Assembly (NCBI RefSeq): GCF_036173065.1 | Contig: NZ_CP108041.1 | Span: forward strand, 682,001-746,000 | Reading direction: 5' to 3' | DNA: 64,000 nt | Source: Rhodococcus sp. NBC_00297 | GTDB taxonomy: Bacteria; Actinomycetota; Actinomycetes; Mycobacteriales; Mycobacteriaceae | Shown here: positions 45,995 to 54,269 of the stretch, piece after piece | Position numbering within the stretch: the first letter of the stretch is position 1 | How the letters are laid out: every line of letters begins with the position of its first letter | The notes under the pieces: model-generated | Database searches by the model: none | Told to the model about the DNA's origin: nothing | The model's input: only the letters and a program-made list of their open reading frames with translations | Translations under genes and position numbers: made by a program

Positions 45995-47233
45995 CTATCC
46001 CCTGCCCGTAGCGGGCGCCGCGATGCTCGTCTTGTTCCCCGCCGACCACGCGTAGGGCAGGTCATCGCCGTTGAGCACGTGAGCACCCACCGAGCGCAAT
46101 TTGTAGAGCACCGGGTTGTGCACGGAGATGGTGCGCGCGTTGCGCCAGTGCCGATCGAGGGCGAGGGTCTCCGACACGATCGATGCTCCGCCGACCTCGA
46201 ACAACTGCGTCGTCGCGTCCAGCACGAGGTCGACGACCACGGCCTGGGCGTGCGACGTGCTCAGCTCGGCCCGGTCGAGCGATGCGTCGTCGCCCACCTC
46301 GACGGCGCTCTCGACGTCCGCGGCCGCCGACAGGACCAGGGCGCGGGAGGACCAGGCGGCAGCTTCGAGCCGCCCGATGAGCTGCTGCACCACCGGATCG
46401 TGTCGCGGCAGGTCGGCGGCGGCGTGGGTGTAGCTGCGGGTGCGGGCGCGGACCCACGCGGTGACGTCGTCGGCGGCGCGGCGCGCGATGCCGGCCAGGA
46501 CCGCGAGCTGGACCAGCTGCAGGTACGACGTCGCGTACGTGCGTCCGGGTGCGCCGTACCCCGGTCCGAGCAGGCGCGACTCGTCGACGGCGACGTCGGT
46601 GAACGTGGTGGTGCCGCTGACGGTGAGCCGCTGCCCGAAGCCGTCCCAGTCGTCACGCTGCACGACGCCGGGAGCGTCCGAGTCGACGAGCACGGACACC
46701 CGCTCGCCGTCGAGGTCGGCAGCGACCAGGATGTGGTCGGAGTAGAGACTGCCCGTGCTGTAGAACTTCTCGCCGTTCAGACGCAGACCGTCCGGGCCGC
46801 GCGTGACCGTCGTGCGGTAGTGGTCCACCGCCCCGACACCCGGCTCGGTGATCGCGTTACCGACGAGTGTGCCGTCGGCGATCGCCCGCAGCCACGCGTC
46901 GCGATCGCATCCCGGTTCTGCCGCCACCTGGTCCTCGACGAAGCTCCAGTGCACGCGCAGCGCCTGCGGCAGATTCGACTCGGCGGCCGCGAGATCGACC
47001 AGCAGCGAGAACAACTGCGTCACCGAGGCGCCGGAGCCACCGTGCTCGACCGGCACGCGCAGTGCGCCGAAGCCGGCCTCGCGCAGCAGCGCGATCTCGT
47101 CGTGGGCGAGCCGTCTGTCCTTCTCGCGGGCCACCGCGCCCTCGGCGATGCGGTCGAAGACGGGCTGGAAGCGGGCGCGGAGGGCCTCGTCGGTCGCCGG
47201 GCCGTCGGTCACTCGGTCGTGTGTCGTCGTCAC
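45995..47233 (-). CDS. acyl-CoA dehydrogenase-like flavin monooxygenase (DszC/SfnB type)
   Basis: A 412-residue flavoprotein of the acyl-CoA dehydrogenase fold, closest to the DszC/SfnB monooxygenases. Motifs: REAGFGALRVPVEHGGSGAS, GNAITEPGVGAVDHY, LNGEKFYSTGS, and a C-terminal RNARTISVHNPVLYK. The catalytic glutamate of true dehydrogenases is not evident. It probably oxygenates a sulfur or nitrogen compound with reduced FMN, by family. The GTG at 47233 is used; GTG 47212 is an alternative. It begins the minus-strand cluster and diverges from the lipase gene. Confidence 0.85.
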   Translation of the reverse strand: MTTTHDRVTDGPATDEALRARFQPVFDRIAEGAVAREKDRRLAHDEIALLREAGFGALRVPVEHGGSGASVTQLFSLLVDLAAAESNLPQALRVHWSFVEDQVAAEPGCDRDAWLRAIADGTLVGNAITEPGVGAVDHYRTTVTRGPDGLRLNGEKFYSTGSLYSDHILVAADLDGERVSVLVDSDAPGVVQRDDWDGFGQRLTVSGTTTFTDVAVDESRLLGPGYGAPGRTYATSYLQLVQLAVLAGIARRAADDVTAWVRARTRSYTHAAADLPRHDPVVQQLIGRLEAAAWSSRALVLSAAADVESAVEVGDDASLDRAELSTSHAQAVVVDLVLDATTQLFEVGGASIVSETLALDRHWRNARTISVHNPVLYKLRSVGAHVLNGDDLPYAWSAGNKTSIAAPATGRG

Positions 47234-47341
47234 GGGAGACGAGACTGCTCGTCGGCGCCGTCGGCCGACACCGTTGGACTCGAGGAGATTCTTGCCACGC
47301 CCGCTGCCCGAGGCAGTACGGTGACCCGAACGGGGGGAACC
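47234..47341. promoter_or_regulatory. divergent promoter region of the flavin monooxygenase and lipase genes
   Basis: The 108-bp gap holds no ORF. On the plus strand a TTGCCA (about 47291) and a TACGGT (about 47316-47321) could be -35 and -10 boxes, the spacing of 19 bp being slightly long; the lipase ribosome site GGGGGGA follows. No box could be assigned with confidence on the minus strand. Confidence 0.4.
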
Positions 47342-48508
47342 ATGGCGCTGTCGCGCAGCATGAATCGACTGATCGCGGGGCGGATCACACCAGAGATGGC
47401 GGCGGATCCGCACGCCGCCATCCTGCCGACCCCCATCGCCGACGACTCCTTCTTCGACACGCCTGATCACGACCTGTCACCGGGTGTCCTCGTGCGCCAC
47501 CGCGATGCGACGGGATGGTTCCCGCGACCACGAACCCGCCTGCGCCAGTTCATGGTCGGCTCCACCGACGCTCTCGGTCGTTCGGTGCCCGTCACCGCCA
47601 CGCTGATGGAACCGAGGAGGCCGTGGCGCGGGTCGGGTACCCGGCCCGTGGTCGTGCACAACGTCGCGATCGACTCGCTCGGCACCCGGTCGACACCGTC
47701 GTATCGCATCGTCCACGGCGTCGGCCAGGACTTCCCCACGGTGGTTCCGCTCTGGCTTCAGCGCGGGTACGCGGTGCTGATCCCGGACCATCAGGGACCG
47801 CGTATGGCCTACGCCGAGGGGACCATGGCAGGGCACGCCGTGCTCGACAGCATCCGCGGACTCGTCGCGCTCGACCCGTCCTACGCGACGAGCCCGACCG
47901 CCCTCTACGGCTACAGCGGCGGTGCCATCGCGACGGCCTGGGCCGCGCAACTGCACCCCTCCTACGCGCCCGAGCTCGTCCTGCGCGGCGCCGTGGCCGG
48001 AGGATCACCGGTCGACGTCGGCTTGCTGCGCGGGACCATGAACGGCACTCTCGGAGCCGGCCTCTTCGGGGCGGCGATCATCGGCATGGCTCGCGAACAC
48101 CCAGCCCTGGTCGAGCAGTTCAGCCCCACCGGCATCGTTCTCGCGTCGATGATCAAGGACCTGTCCGTCGTCCCGCTGGCCTTGTCCGGGCTGGCGCGGT
48201 TGCGACTGGAACGGCTGTCCGTGGACCCGGGCGTGTTCGAGTCCGCCACCGCGCGCGCCGTCATCGAGGCGAACACTCCGGGGGCGGACGCGCCCGTCGT
48301 ACCCGTGGCGTTCTATCACGGTGCTGCGGTGCCCCGGTTCGCCGATCGGTGGATCCCCGAGCAGGGCGTCCTGAACCTGGTCGACGCGTGGCGCGGACGC
48401 GGCGCGGACGTGGAGTACCGGCCCGTGTTCGGCGACCACTTCGTGGGCGCGCTGTCCGGTCTGCCGTTCGCGATGCGGTGGATCGACGCGAGGTTCCGGG
48501 ACGGCTAG
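47342..48508 (+). CDS. secretory-lipase family (LIP) alpha/beta hydrolase
   Basis: A 388-residue member of the secretory lipase family (Pfam LIP type): IADDSFFDTPDHDLSPGVLVRHRD at the start, a lid region, the nucleophile elbow GYSGG near residues 185-189, and the late His in VFGDHFVGAL. No signal peptide is obvious at the N-terminus (MALSRSMNRLIAGRI), so it may be cytoplasmic despite the family name. It probably hydrolyses acylglycerols or steryl esters. The ATG has ACGGGGGGAACC upstream. It ends in a 4-bp tail overlap with the amylosucrase-like gene. Confidence 0.85.
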   Translation: MALSRSMNRLIAGRITPEMAADPHAAILPTPIADDSFFDTPDHDLSPGVLVRHRDATGWFPRPRTRLRQFMVGSTDALGRSVPVTATLMEPRRPWRGSGTRPVVVHNVAIDSLGTRSTPSYRIVHGVGQDFPTVVPLWLQRGYAVLIPDHQGPRMAYAEGTMAGHAVLDSIRGLVALDPSYATSPTALYGYSGGAIATAWAAQLHPSYAPELVLRGAVAGGSPVDVGLLRGTMNGTLGAGLFGAAIIGMAREHPALVEQFSPTGIVLASMIKDLSVVPLALSGLARLRLERLSVDPGVFESATARAVIEANTPGADAPVVPVAFYHGAAVPRFADRWIPEQGVLNLVDAWRGRGADVEYRPVFGDHFVGALSGLPFAMRWIDARFRDG

Positions 48509-50415
48509 CCGTCCACCACCCACCAGGCGGCGTACGGCGGGAGCCAGACGGTGTCGTCGTCGACCGACCCGACGCCCGTCAGCACCTCCCGAGGAGCGAC
48601 GATTCCCGAGCGGCCGAGGACGGACACCGCCACCGGGCGGTGTGTGTCGCTCACGTTGAACAGGGCGACGAGTGTGCCGCTCGGGTGCCGACGGCGGACA
48701 CCCAGCACTCCGTCGTCCAGATCGCCCAGAACGTCGACCGGCGCCTCGGCATGCAGCATGGGCAGATCCGACCGCACGCGGGCGATGTGCGCGATGCCGT
48801 CGAACACCCGCTGCGCGTCGGAGCCCTGCTCGTGGCGTCGCGCCCTGTCGGCGTCGGTCACGCGCGGTCGGTGCACCCACCGGTTGTCGTCCTCGTGGCC
48901 GGGTTCCGCCGCCCAGTCGGGATCACCCGGCGAGCCGATCTCGTCCCCACTCCACACCACGGGGATCCCGCCCCAGACCGCGACGAGGGCGTGGGCGAGG
49001 AACAGCCGGGCGAACGCGCCGTCCGGATCCCGTCGCTCCGCACCGAGGCCCGAGAGCGCCGCCGCCGTCCCGCTGATCCGACGGTCGCCGGTGTCCGGAT
49101 TGTGTTGGAACACCAGACCTTCCGCCCACGACTGCGGGAACTCTCCGGAATACCAATCGGCGAGGAAGTGTCGGTGGCCGGCGCCGGACAGACCCATCGC
49201 GGCCGCGTCGCCGTCGTCGATCGCCCATCCGATGTCGTCGTGGCACCGCACGTACGTCACCCACGTCCCGCCGGGCGGAGTCGGTGGCAGTGTCGACAGG
49301 GCGTGGCGCGCCAGCTCGGTGCTGCCCGAGGCCAGCATCGACCACACCTGGACCATGAGGCTGTTGTGGTAAGCGATGTCGGACACCCGACCGGTGTGCG
49401 ATCCGGTTCCCAAGTAGGGCAACAGATCTCGTGGTCCGACGATCGCCTCGGCCTTGAACAACAGCGCAGGCGAGGCCATGCGCGCCGTCGCCCGCAGGAT
49501 CTGCGTGATCGCGTGCACCTCGGGCTGATTCTGACAGTTGGTTCCCAGCCGCTTCCACAGGAAGGCGATGGCGTCGAGACGGACCACCTCGATGCCCAGG
49601 TTCGCGAGAGCGGCGACGATGTCGACGAACTCGACCAGCACCGCGGGATTGGCCCAGTTCAGATCCCACTGCCACTCGTTGAAGGTCGTCCAGACCCAGC
49701 CGTCGACGCCGTCGTCCCACGTGAAGTTCCCCGGTGCGAAGTCGGGGAACACCTCGGGCAGCGTGCGCTCGTAGGCGTCGGGCGTCGACCTGTCGGGATG
49801 GATGTGGAAGTAGTCGCGGTGGACTACTTCGCCCTGACGCGCCAGTTCCGCCCACTCGTGTTCGCGGGCAACGTGATTGAGGACCAGGTCGATCACGGGA
49901 CTGATCCCGCGCTCGCGCAGGGTGGTGGCGAGCGCCCGCAGATCGTCGACCGTCCCGAGGTCCTCCCGCACCGTGCGGTAATCCATGACCGCGTACCCGC
50001 CGTCGTTGTCGCCCGGACGCGGCGTGAGCAGCGGCATCAGGTGCAGGTAGGTGACACCGAGATCCGTCAGGTGGTCCAGCCGATCCGCCAGACCGGACAG
50101 AGTGTCACCGAATCGATCGACGTAACAGGCATACCCGAACATGGTGGGCTGCTGGAACCAGTCGGGCTCCAGCAGACGCCGCTCGTCGAGCCGGTGCAGC
50201 TCGTCGGGCCGGTCCGCGAACGCGTGCGCCGCGCGCTCGACGAGGGTGCGCGCCACCGCATCGGGCTCCGCGTACAGGGCGGTGACGGCCTCGTGGAGAT
50301 CGGGCCACCAGCGCTCGACACGGAGAGTGAAGGTGTCCCGCCGGTGCGGCGGGAGCGGGGCGAGTGCCGCACCGATGATGTCGTGGATCGCGTCGGGTAC
50401 GGCGGTGCGCGGCAT
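48505..50415 (-). CDS. amylosucrase-like GH13 enzyme
   Basis: A 636-residue GH13 protein of the amylosucrase subfamily, the same length as the Neisseria enzyme. The four conserved regions are visible: DLVLNHV, VVRLDAIAFLWKRLG (nucleophile Asp), LLFKAEAIV (acid/base Glu) and RCHDDIGW. N-terminal residues 1-90 are helical. It may transfer glucose from sucrose to glycogen-like chains or act as a sucrose hydrolase; which is uncertain. The ATG at 50415 is preferred to in-frame ATGs upstream at up to 50664, which overlap the divergent MT0933-type gene. Confidence 0.85.
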   Translation of the reverse strand: MPRTAVPDAIHDIIGAALAPLPPHRRDTFTLRVERWWPDLHEAVTALYAEPDAVARTLVERAAHAFADRPDELHRLDERRLLEPDWFQQPTMFGYACYVDRFGDTLSGLADRLDHLTDLGVTYLHLMPLLTPRPGDNDGGYAVMDYRTVREDLGTVDDLRALATTLRERGISPVIDLVLNHVAREHEWAELARQGEVVHRDYFHIHPDRSTPDAYERTLPEVFPDFAPGNFTWDDGVDGWVWTTFNEWQWDLNWANPAVLVEFVDIVAALANLGIEVVRLDAIAFLWKRLGTNCQNQPEVHAITQILRATARMASPALLFKAEAIVGPRDLLPYLGTGSHTGRVSDIAYHNSLMVQVWSMLASGSTELARHALSTLPPTPPGGTWVTYVRCHDDIGWAIDDGDAAAMGLSGAGHRHFLADWYSGEFPQSWAEGLVFQHNPDTGDRRISGTAAALSGLGAERRDPDGAFARLFLAHALVAVWGGIPVVWSGDEIGSPGDPDWAAEPGHEDDNRWVHRPRVTDADRARRHEQGSDAQRVFDGIAHIARVRSDLPMLHAEAPVDVLGDLDDGVLGVRRRHPSGTLVALFNVSDTHRPVAVSVLGRSGIVAPREVLTGVGSVDDDTVWLPPYAAWWVVDG

Positions 50416-50488
50416 GGTCGGGATTCTTCCACGCCCGGCAGTGGGTAGCCTCGAACTGCAGCTCACACGATCAACGAGAGGACGACCG

Positions 50489-50683
50489 ATGGTGAACTTC
50501 GGCGAGATCAAGCGCAAGCTCGACCAGAACGAGGAGAAGGTCGAACAGGCACTGGACAAAGCGGGCGACGCGGCCAAGAAGAAGTTCGCCGGGCACGACT
50601 CCCAGATCGACGGCGCGCTGGACAAGGCCAAGGACGCCATCGGCGAGAAGAACAGCGACCGCACCGACGGTCCTCCCGCCTAG
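50489..50683 (+). CDS. MT0933-type antitoxin-like small protein
   Basis: A 64-residue lysine-rich protein starting MVNFGEIKRKLDQNEEKVEQ with a helical core (ALDKAGDAAKKKFAGHDSQI, then DGALDKAKDAIG). It fits the MT0933 antitoxin family (Rv0909-like), usually paired with an SRPBCC toxin. No such toxin is adjacent; the next gene, an SDR, starts on its last base. A function as a non-toxin helical protein is possible. The ATG is preceded by GAGAGG, and a TAGCCT box lies about 45 nt upstream. Confidence 0.8.
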   Translation: MVNFGEIKRKLDQNEEKVEQALDKAGDAAKKKFAGHDSQIDGALDKAKDAIGEKNSDRTDGPPA

Positions 50684-51657
50684 TGGTCGCGGTGGGGAAC
50701 TTTCTGACAGGAGTGCTGGACGAGGCGCTCGACCGGACGGTCGTGCCCGGCTACTCCCGTATCGGGTCGGCCGTCCGTCGTCGATTCTGGGCGGCCGATC
50801 CGGCCCCGTTCCCCGCCCCCATCGACGTGATCGTCACCGGCGGCAGCTCGGGTCTCGGCGCAGCTGCCGCCCGACAACTGGCCGTCCTCGGTGCGCGGGT
50901 GCATCTGGTCGGGCGTTCGGCGCGGCGGCTCGACGCCTCCGCGACCGAGATCCGCCACACCGTGCCCGGCGCCGAGCTCGTCGCGCACGAGTGCGACATG
51001 AGCGACCTCGATGCCGTGGCTGCGCTGGTCACCACACTGACCGCTCAGCTGACGTCGATCCACGCGGTGGTGCACTGCGCCGGCGTCATGCCGCCCGAGC
51101 GCACCGAGACGGCACAGAAGCACGAGATGGCCTTCGCGACCCACGTGCTCGGGCCCGTCGCGCTCACGGTCGGGCTACGCGAGCTGTTCGACGCGGGGTC
51201 CCGCGTGGTGTTCGTCTCCAGCGGCGGCATGTATCCGGTGCCGCTGCAGACCACCGACGTCGAGTTCGCTCACGGCGACTACTCGGGCCTCACCGCGTAC
51301 GCCCGCACCAAGCGCATGCAGGTGGTGATCACCGAGCAACTGGCGGAGCGCCTCACCGGGCCCGACGATCCCGTCGTGCACAGCATGCACCCGGGGTGGG
51401 CGGCCACACCCGGTGTCACGGACTCCATTCCGATGTTCGGGTCGGTGATGAAACCGATCCTGCGCACCGCCGACGACGGAGCCGACACCATCGTGTGGCT
51501 CGCGGCCGCCGATCAGCCACTCGCGTCCACGGGGATGTTCTGGCACGACAGACGACCGCGCCCCACGCACTACCCGTCCTGGCGGCGGGACTCGCCGGAG
51601 GCACGGGACGCACTGTGGGGCGCGGTCGTGGAGGCCACGGGTATCGACCTCGGCTGA
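50683..51657 (+). CDS. short-chain dehydrogenase/reductase
   Basis: A 324-residue SDR with an N-terminal extension of about 45 residues before the nucleotide loop TGGSSGLG (about residues 52-59). The catalytic pattern is VSSGG then Y-x3-K as YARTK. The N-terminal extension FLTGVLDEALDRTVVPGYSRIGSAVRR looks amphipathic and might touch the membrane. The substrate is unknown. Its GTG shares one base with the stop of the MT0933-type gene; a GTG at 50692 is an alternative start. Confidence 0.87.
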   Translation: MVAVGNFLTGVLDEALDRTVVPGYSRIGSAVRRRFWAADPAPFPAPIDVIVTGGSSGLGAAAARQLAVLGARVHLVGRSARRLDASATEIRHTVPGAELVAHECDMSDLDAVAALVTTLTAQLTSIHAVVHCAGVMPPERTETAQKHEMAFATHVLGPVALTVGLRELFDAGSRVVFVSSGGMYPVPLQTTDVEFAHGDYSGLTAYARTKRMQVVITEQLAERLTGPDDPVVHSMHPGWAATPGVTDSIPMFGSVMKPILRTADDGADTIVWLAAADQPLASTGMFWHDRRPRPTHYPSWRRDSPEARDALWGAVVEATGIDLG

Positions 51658-51665
51658 CGTCTCCG

Positions 51666-51740
51666 TCAGAGGAGATCGGTCAGGTTCGACACGATCGAGG
51701 ACCAGACCCACGGTTGATTCCAGATCCAGAGCGAAAGCAT
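51666..51740 (-). CDS. 24-residue tryptophan-rich peptide ORF
   Basis: A 24-codon ORF starting MLSLWIWNQPWVWSS and ending NLTDLL, with four tryptophans in the first 13 residues. GTGAGGA lies about 8 nt before the ATG, and a TTGACT sits some 40 nt upstream on the minus strand. It has no signal peptide. It lies downstream of a VOC gene and ends 9 bp from the convergent SDR stop. It is the same length as the ORF at 41062-41136, though the sequences are not alike. Whether it is translated is unproven. Confidence 0.42.
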   Translation of the reverse strand: MLSLWIWNQPWVWSSIVSNLTDLL

Positions 51741-51839
51741 GGCGGTAGTCCTCACTGCAGGGAACATCTGTCCTCGACAGTCAAGACGCGTCGTTGCAGG
51801 CGTGCACCTCGGACGGCGGATGTCGGTGACGAGTCACTG
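51741..51839. promoter_or_regulatory. leader region of the Trp-rich peptide ORF
   Basis: A 99-bp gap between the VOC stop and the peptide ATG on the minus strand. It contains a TTGACT that might be a -35 box and, at 51826-51837, the near-palindrome GTGACGAGTCAC, which with GTCAC at 51839-51843 could fold into a small hairpin at the VOC gene end. Confidence 0.3.
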
Positions 51840-52202
51840 TCACGCTCGGTGCATCACGACATTCACGACGTTTCCGTCAGGAGCGCGCACGAGGAATCGT
51901 CGGACTCCCCACTCCTCCGTGGTGAGCGGATGCACGATCTCGTGACCGCGACGGACGGCCTCCTCGTACGCCGCATCGACGTCGTCGACGTGAACCGACA
52001 TCGCCGACTCCACCGGACTCGTCGCATCTCGCGTCACCAGTTGTACGTGCGCACCGGTCTCCGGTGACGTGAAGCGGGCGACCCAACCGAGATCGAACTC
52101 CTCGACCGCGAGTCCCAGGAAATCGGTGTAGAACGACTTCGCCTCGGCGATGTCCTCGACCGGCAGGTTGGTGGTGATGCGCTCGACTCGCATGGTGCGC
52201 AT
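51840..52202 (-). CDS. VOC-family protein
   Basis: A 120-residue VOC-fold protein (MRTMRVERITTNLPVEDIA, SFYTDFLGLAVEEFDLGWVARF, then SVHVDDVDAAYEEAVRRGHEIV). The ATG at 52202 has GAGAGGGG five bases upstream, which decides for it over the ATG at 52193. No clear metal-site set is visible and the ligand is unknown. It diverges from the DUF222/HNH gene; a further VOC gene lies on the far side of that gene at 53764. Confidence 0.87.
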   Translation of the reverse strand: MRTMRVERITTNLPVEDIAEAKSFYTDFLGLAVEEFDLGWVARFTSPETGAHVQLVTRDATSPVESAMSVHVDDVDAAYEEAVRRGHEIVHPLTTEEWGVRRFLVRAPDGNVVNVVMHRA

Positions 52203-52253
52203 TCTGCCCCTCTCGGCCTGTTCGTGTCGGTGCCCGCTGCTACCTTCGCACAC

Positions 52254-53756
52254 ATGTTCGAACAGGGGTGGGCGACGCGCGATCCGGAGGCCATGGGCCT
52301 ACCCGGACACCTCGCCGATGTCACGGTCGACGGCGTCCTCGGCGCACTCACCCACGCCACCGCCGGCGCCGCGTACCTCGAATGGACCCGCTACCGGGCC
52401 GCGGCGGAACTGCACACCCGACTGGTCGCACCACTGGACACCGCCGACCGCCGCCGCTTCGACGCGACCACCCACTGCGCCGCTCGCATCGCCGCAGTCC
52501 TGTCGATCACCCAGGGCGCAGGCGAGGGCATACTCACCCGTGCCGTGGCCCTGCGAGATCGTCTGCCCGACGTTGCCGCCTGCCTCCGCGACGGCCTCGT
52601 GACCCCGAAGTACATCCACACCATCATCGCCCGCACCGACCTCGTCGACGGCACCGACCATGCCCACCTGGTCGATGCCGAGATCGCGGCGGCACTACGG
52701 CGACGCGGCTCCTGGTCAGTGGCCCGGATGCGCGACATGGTCGACCGCATCGTCTACCGCCACGACCCCGACGCCGTCCGCGAGCGTCGCACTCGCGCGA
52801 AGGACGACCGCGGCTTCTGGATCGACCCCGCACCCGACGGCATGGCTTATCAGTGCGCCACCATGCCCGCCGAGAACGCCGTCCTCGTCGCCGCTGCTGT
52901 CGACGACCTCGCCGGACGCGTCTGCCCGAAAGACCCGCGCAGCGCCGGCGCCCGACGCAGCGACGCCCTCTTCGCCCTCGCCACGCGCACCCCCTTCGAA
53001 TGCCAGTGTGACCGTGACGACTGCGACGCTCCCGGCTGGACCGGCGAGGACGGTCTCCTGACCACCGTCATCGTGCACGTCGTCGCCGACGCCGCCACCG
53101 TGAACGGGGACACCGCCTCCGCGCAGCAGGGCAACCCGGGTTTCCTCGCGGGCCACGGCGTCATCTCCGCCGACCACGTCGCCGACCTCGCTGCGCGCCC
53201 CGACGCGGTTCTGAGGCCTGTCGCCGCCACCAACCCCGCCTCGCAACCCGCGGATCCCTACCGCCCGTCCAGTGCCCTCGACACGTTCGTGCGCATCCGC
53301 GATCAGTACTGCACCTGGCCCGGCTGCAGCAACGCCGTCTGGACCGGCGACCTCGACCACATCACCGAGTACGACCACGACAGCCCCGCGGCCGGCGGTC
53401 AGACGACCGACGTCAACCTCGGCGCCAAGTGCCGCTTCCACCACAATCTGAAGACGTTCGGCGACTTCGTCGACGACCAGTACCTCGACGAGGACACCGG
53501 ACGAGTCGTCTCCACCATCGCCACACCCGAGGGATGCGTGATACCGGGACCGGCGCACAACGGGTACGACCTGCACCCCGGACTCGCCGACATCACCTTC
53601 GAACAGCCGGCGCAGGACCCACCGGATCCCCCGCGCACATCACCGACCAGGCGAAGAACCCGCCTGGCAGACAAGCATGCCCGGCGGCGGTCCGAACGCT
53701 CCCGAAACCGACGCAGACGAGAGTTCGCCGACAACGACGACCCACCACCGTTCTGA
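52254..53756 (+). CDS. DUF222/HNH endonuclease-domain protein (13E12-like)
   Basis: A 500-residue protein with an N-terminal DUF222 domain (about residues 20-330) and a C-terminal HNH motif around CTWPGCSNAVWTGDLDHI and CRFHHNLKTFG; the zinc-type cysteines and HNH histidines are present. It ends in an Arg-rich tail. This is the 13E12/REP-like family found in many dispersed copies in mycolate actinobacteria. Function is unknown, possibly a nuclease of selfish character. The start is uncertain: GTG 52224 is also in frame and neither has a good ribosome site. Confidence 0.85.
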   Translation: MFEQGWATRDPEAMGLPGHLADVTVDGVLGALTHATAGAAYLEWTRYRAAAELHTRLVAPLDTADRRRFDATTHCAARIAAVLSITQGAGEGILTRAVALRDRLPDVAACLRDGLVTPKYIHTIIARTDLVDGTDHAHLVDAEIAAALRRRGSWSVARMRDMVDRIVYRHDPDAVRERRTRAKDDRGFWIDPAPDGMAYQCATMPAENAVLVAAAVDDLAGRVCPKDPRSAGARRSDALFALATRTPFECQCDRDDCDAPGWTGEDGLLTTVIVHVVADAATVNGDTASAQQGNPGFLAGHGVISADHVADLAARPDAVLRPVAATNPASQPADPYRPSSALDTFVRIRDQYCTWPGCSNAVWTGDLDHITEYDHDSPAAGGQTTDVNLGAKCRFHHNLKTFGDFVDDQYLDEDTGRVVSTIATPEGCVIPGPAHNGYDLHPGLADITFEQPAQDPPDPPRTSPTRRRTRLADKHARRRSERSRNRRRREFADNDDPPPF

Positions 53757-53763
53757 CAGGACG

Positions 53764-54198
53764 TCAGTCCAGGCAGAACTCGTTGCCCTCGACGTCCTGC
53801 ATCACCATGCAGGACTCTTCTCCGTCGCCCGCGGGCAGGAGCCGCACTCGCGTGGCTCCGAGGTCGACGAGGCGTGCGCATTCCGCTTCCAGAGCCCCGA
53901 GGCGCTCGTCACCAACCATGCCGACGCCCACACGGACGTCGAGGTGGACGCGGTTCTTGACGGTCTTCGCCTCGGGTACGCGTTGGAAGTACAGGCGTGG
54001 ACCCACCCCGTTCGGGTCCACGCAGGCGAAGGCCGACCCCTGTCTCTCGGCAGGGAGCGAACGGTCGAACTCCGCCCAGTCGGCGAAGCCCGCGGGCGCC
54101 GGCGGCACCACGTATCCGAGAACCTCGCACCAGAATCCGGCGACTCGCTCGGGGTCCGCGCAATCGAAGGTGACCTGCACCTGTCTCACCTGAGCCAT
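53764..54198 (-). CDS. VOC-family protein
   Basis: A 144-residue VOC-fold protein: VRQVQVTFDCADPERVAGFWCEVLGYVV at the start, RLYFQRVPEAKTVKNRVHLDV in the middle, and MVMQDVEGNEFCLD at the end. It belongs to the glyoxalase-like group with an aldehyde/bleomycin-type fold but unknown function. The gene converges on the DUF222/HNH gene with a 7-bp gap. Confidence 0.87.
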   Translation of the reverse strand: MAQVRQVQVTFDCADPERVAGFWCEVLGYVVPPAPAGFADWAEFDRSLPAERQGSAFACVDPNGVGPRLYFQRVPEAKTVKNRVHLDVRVGVGMVGDERLGALEAECARLVDLGATRVRLLPAGDGEESCMVMQDVEGNEFCLD

Positions 54199-54269
54199 GG
54201 ATCCACGCTAGGCGACAGTGGCGGCCGTCGGAAGGGAAATATTCGGGCGCCGTCAGCGTTCTCCGGTGC

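Noticed and set aside
51666..51740. Trp-rich peptide as a trp-operon attenuator leader
   Set aside because: No tryptophan or other biosynthetic gene follows on the minus strand; the next sequence is antisense to the SDR gene.
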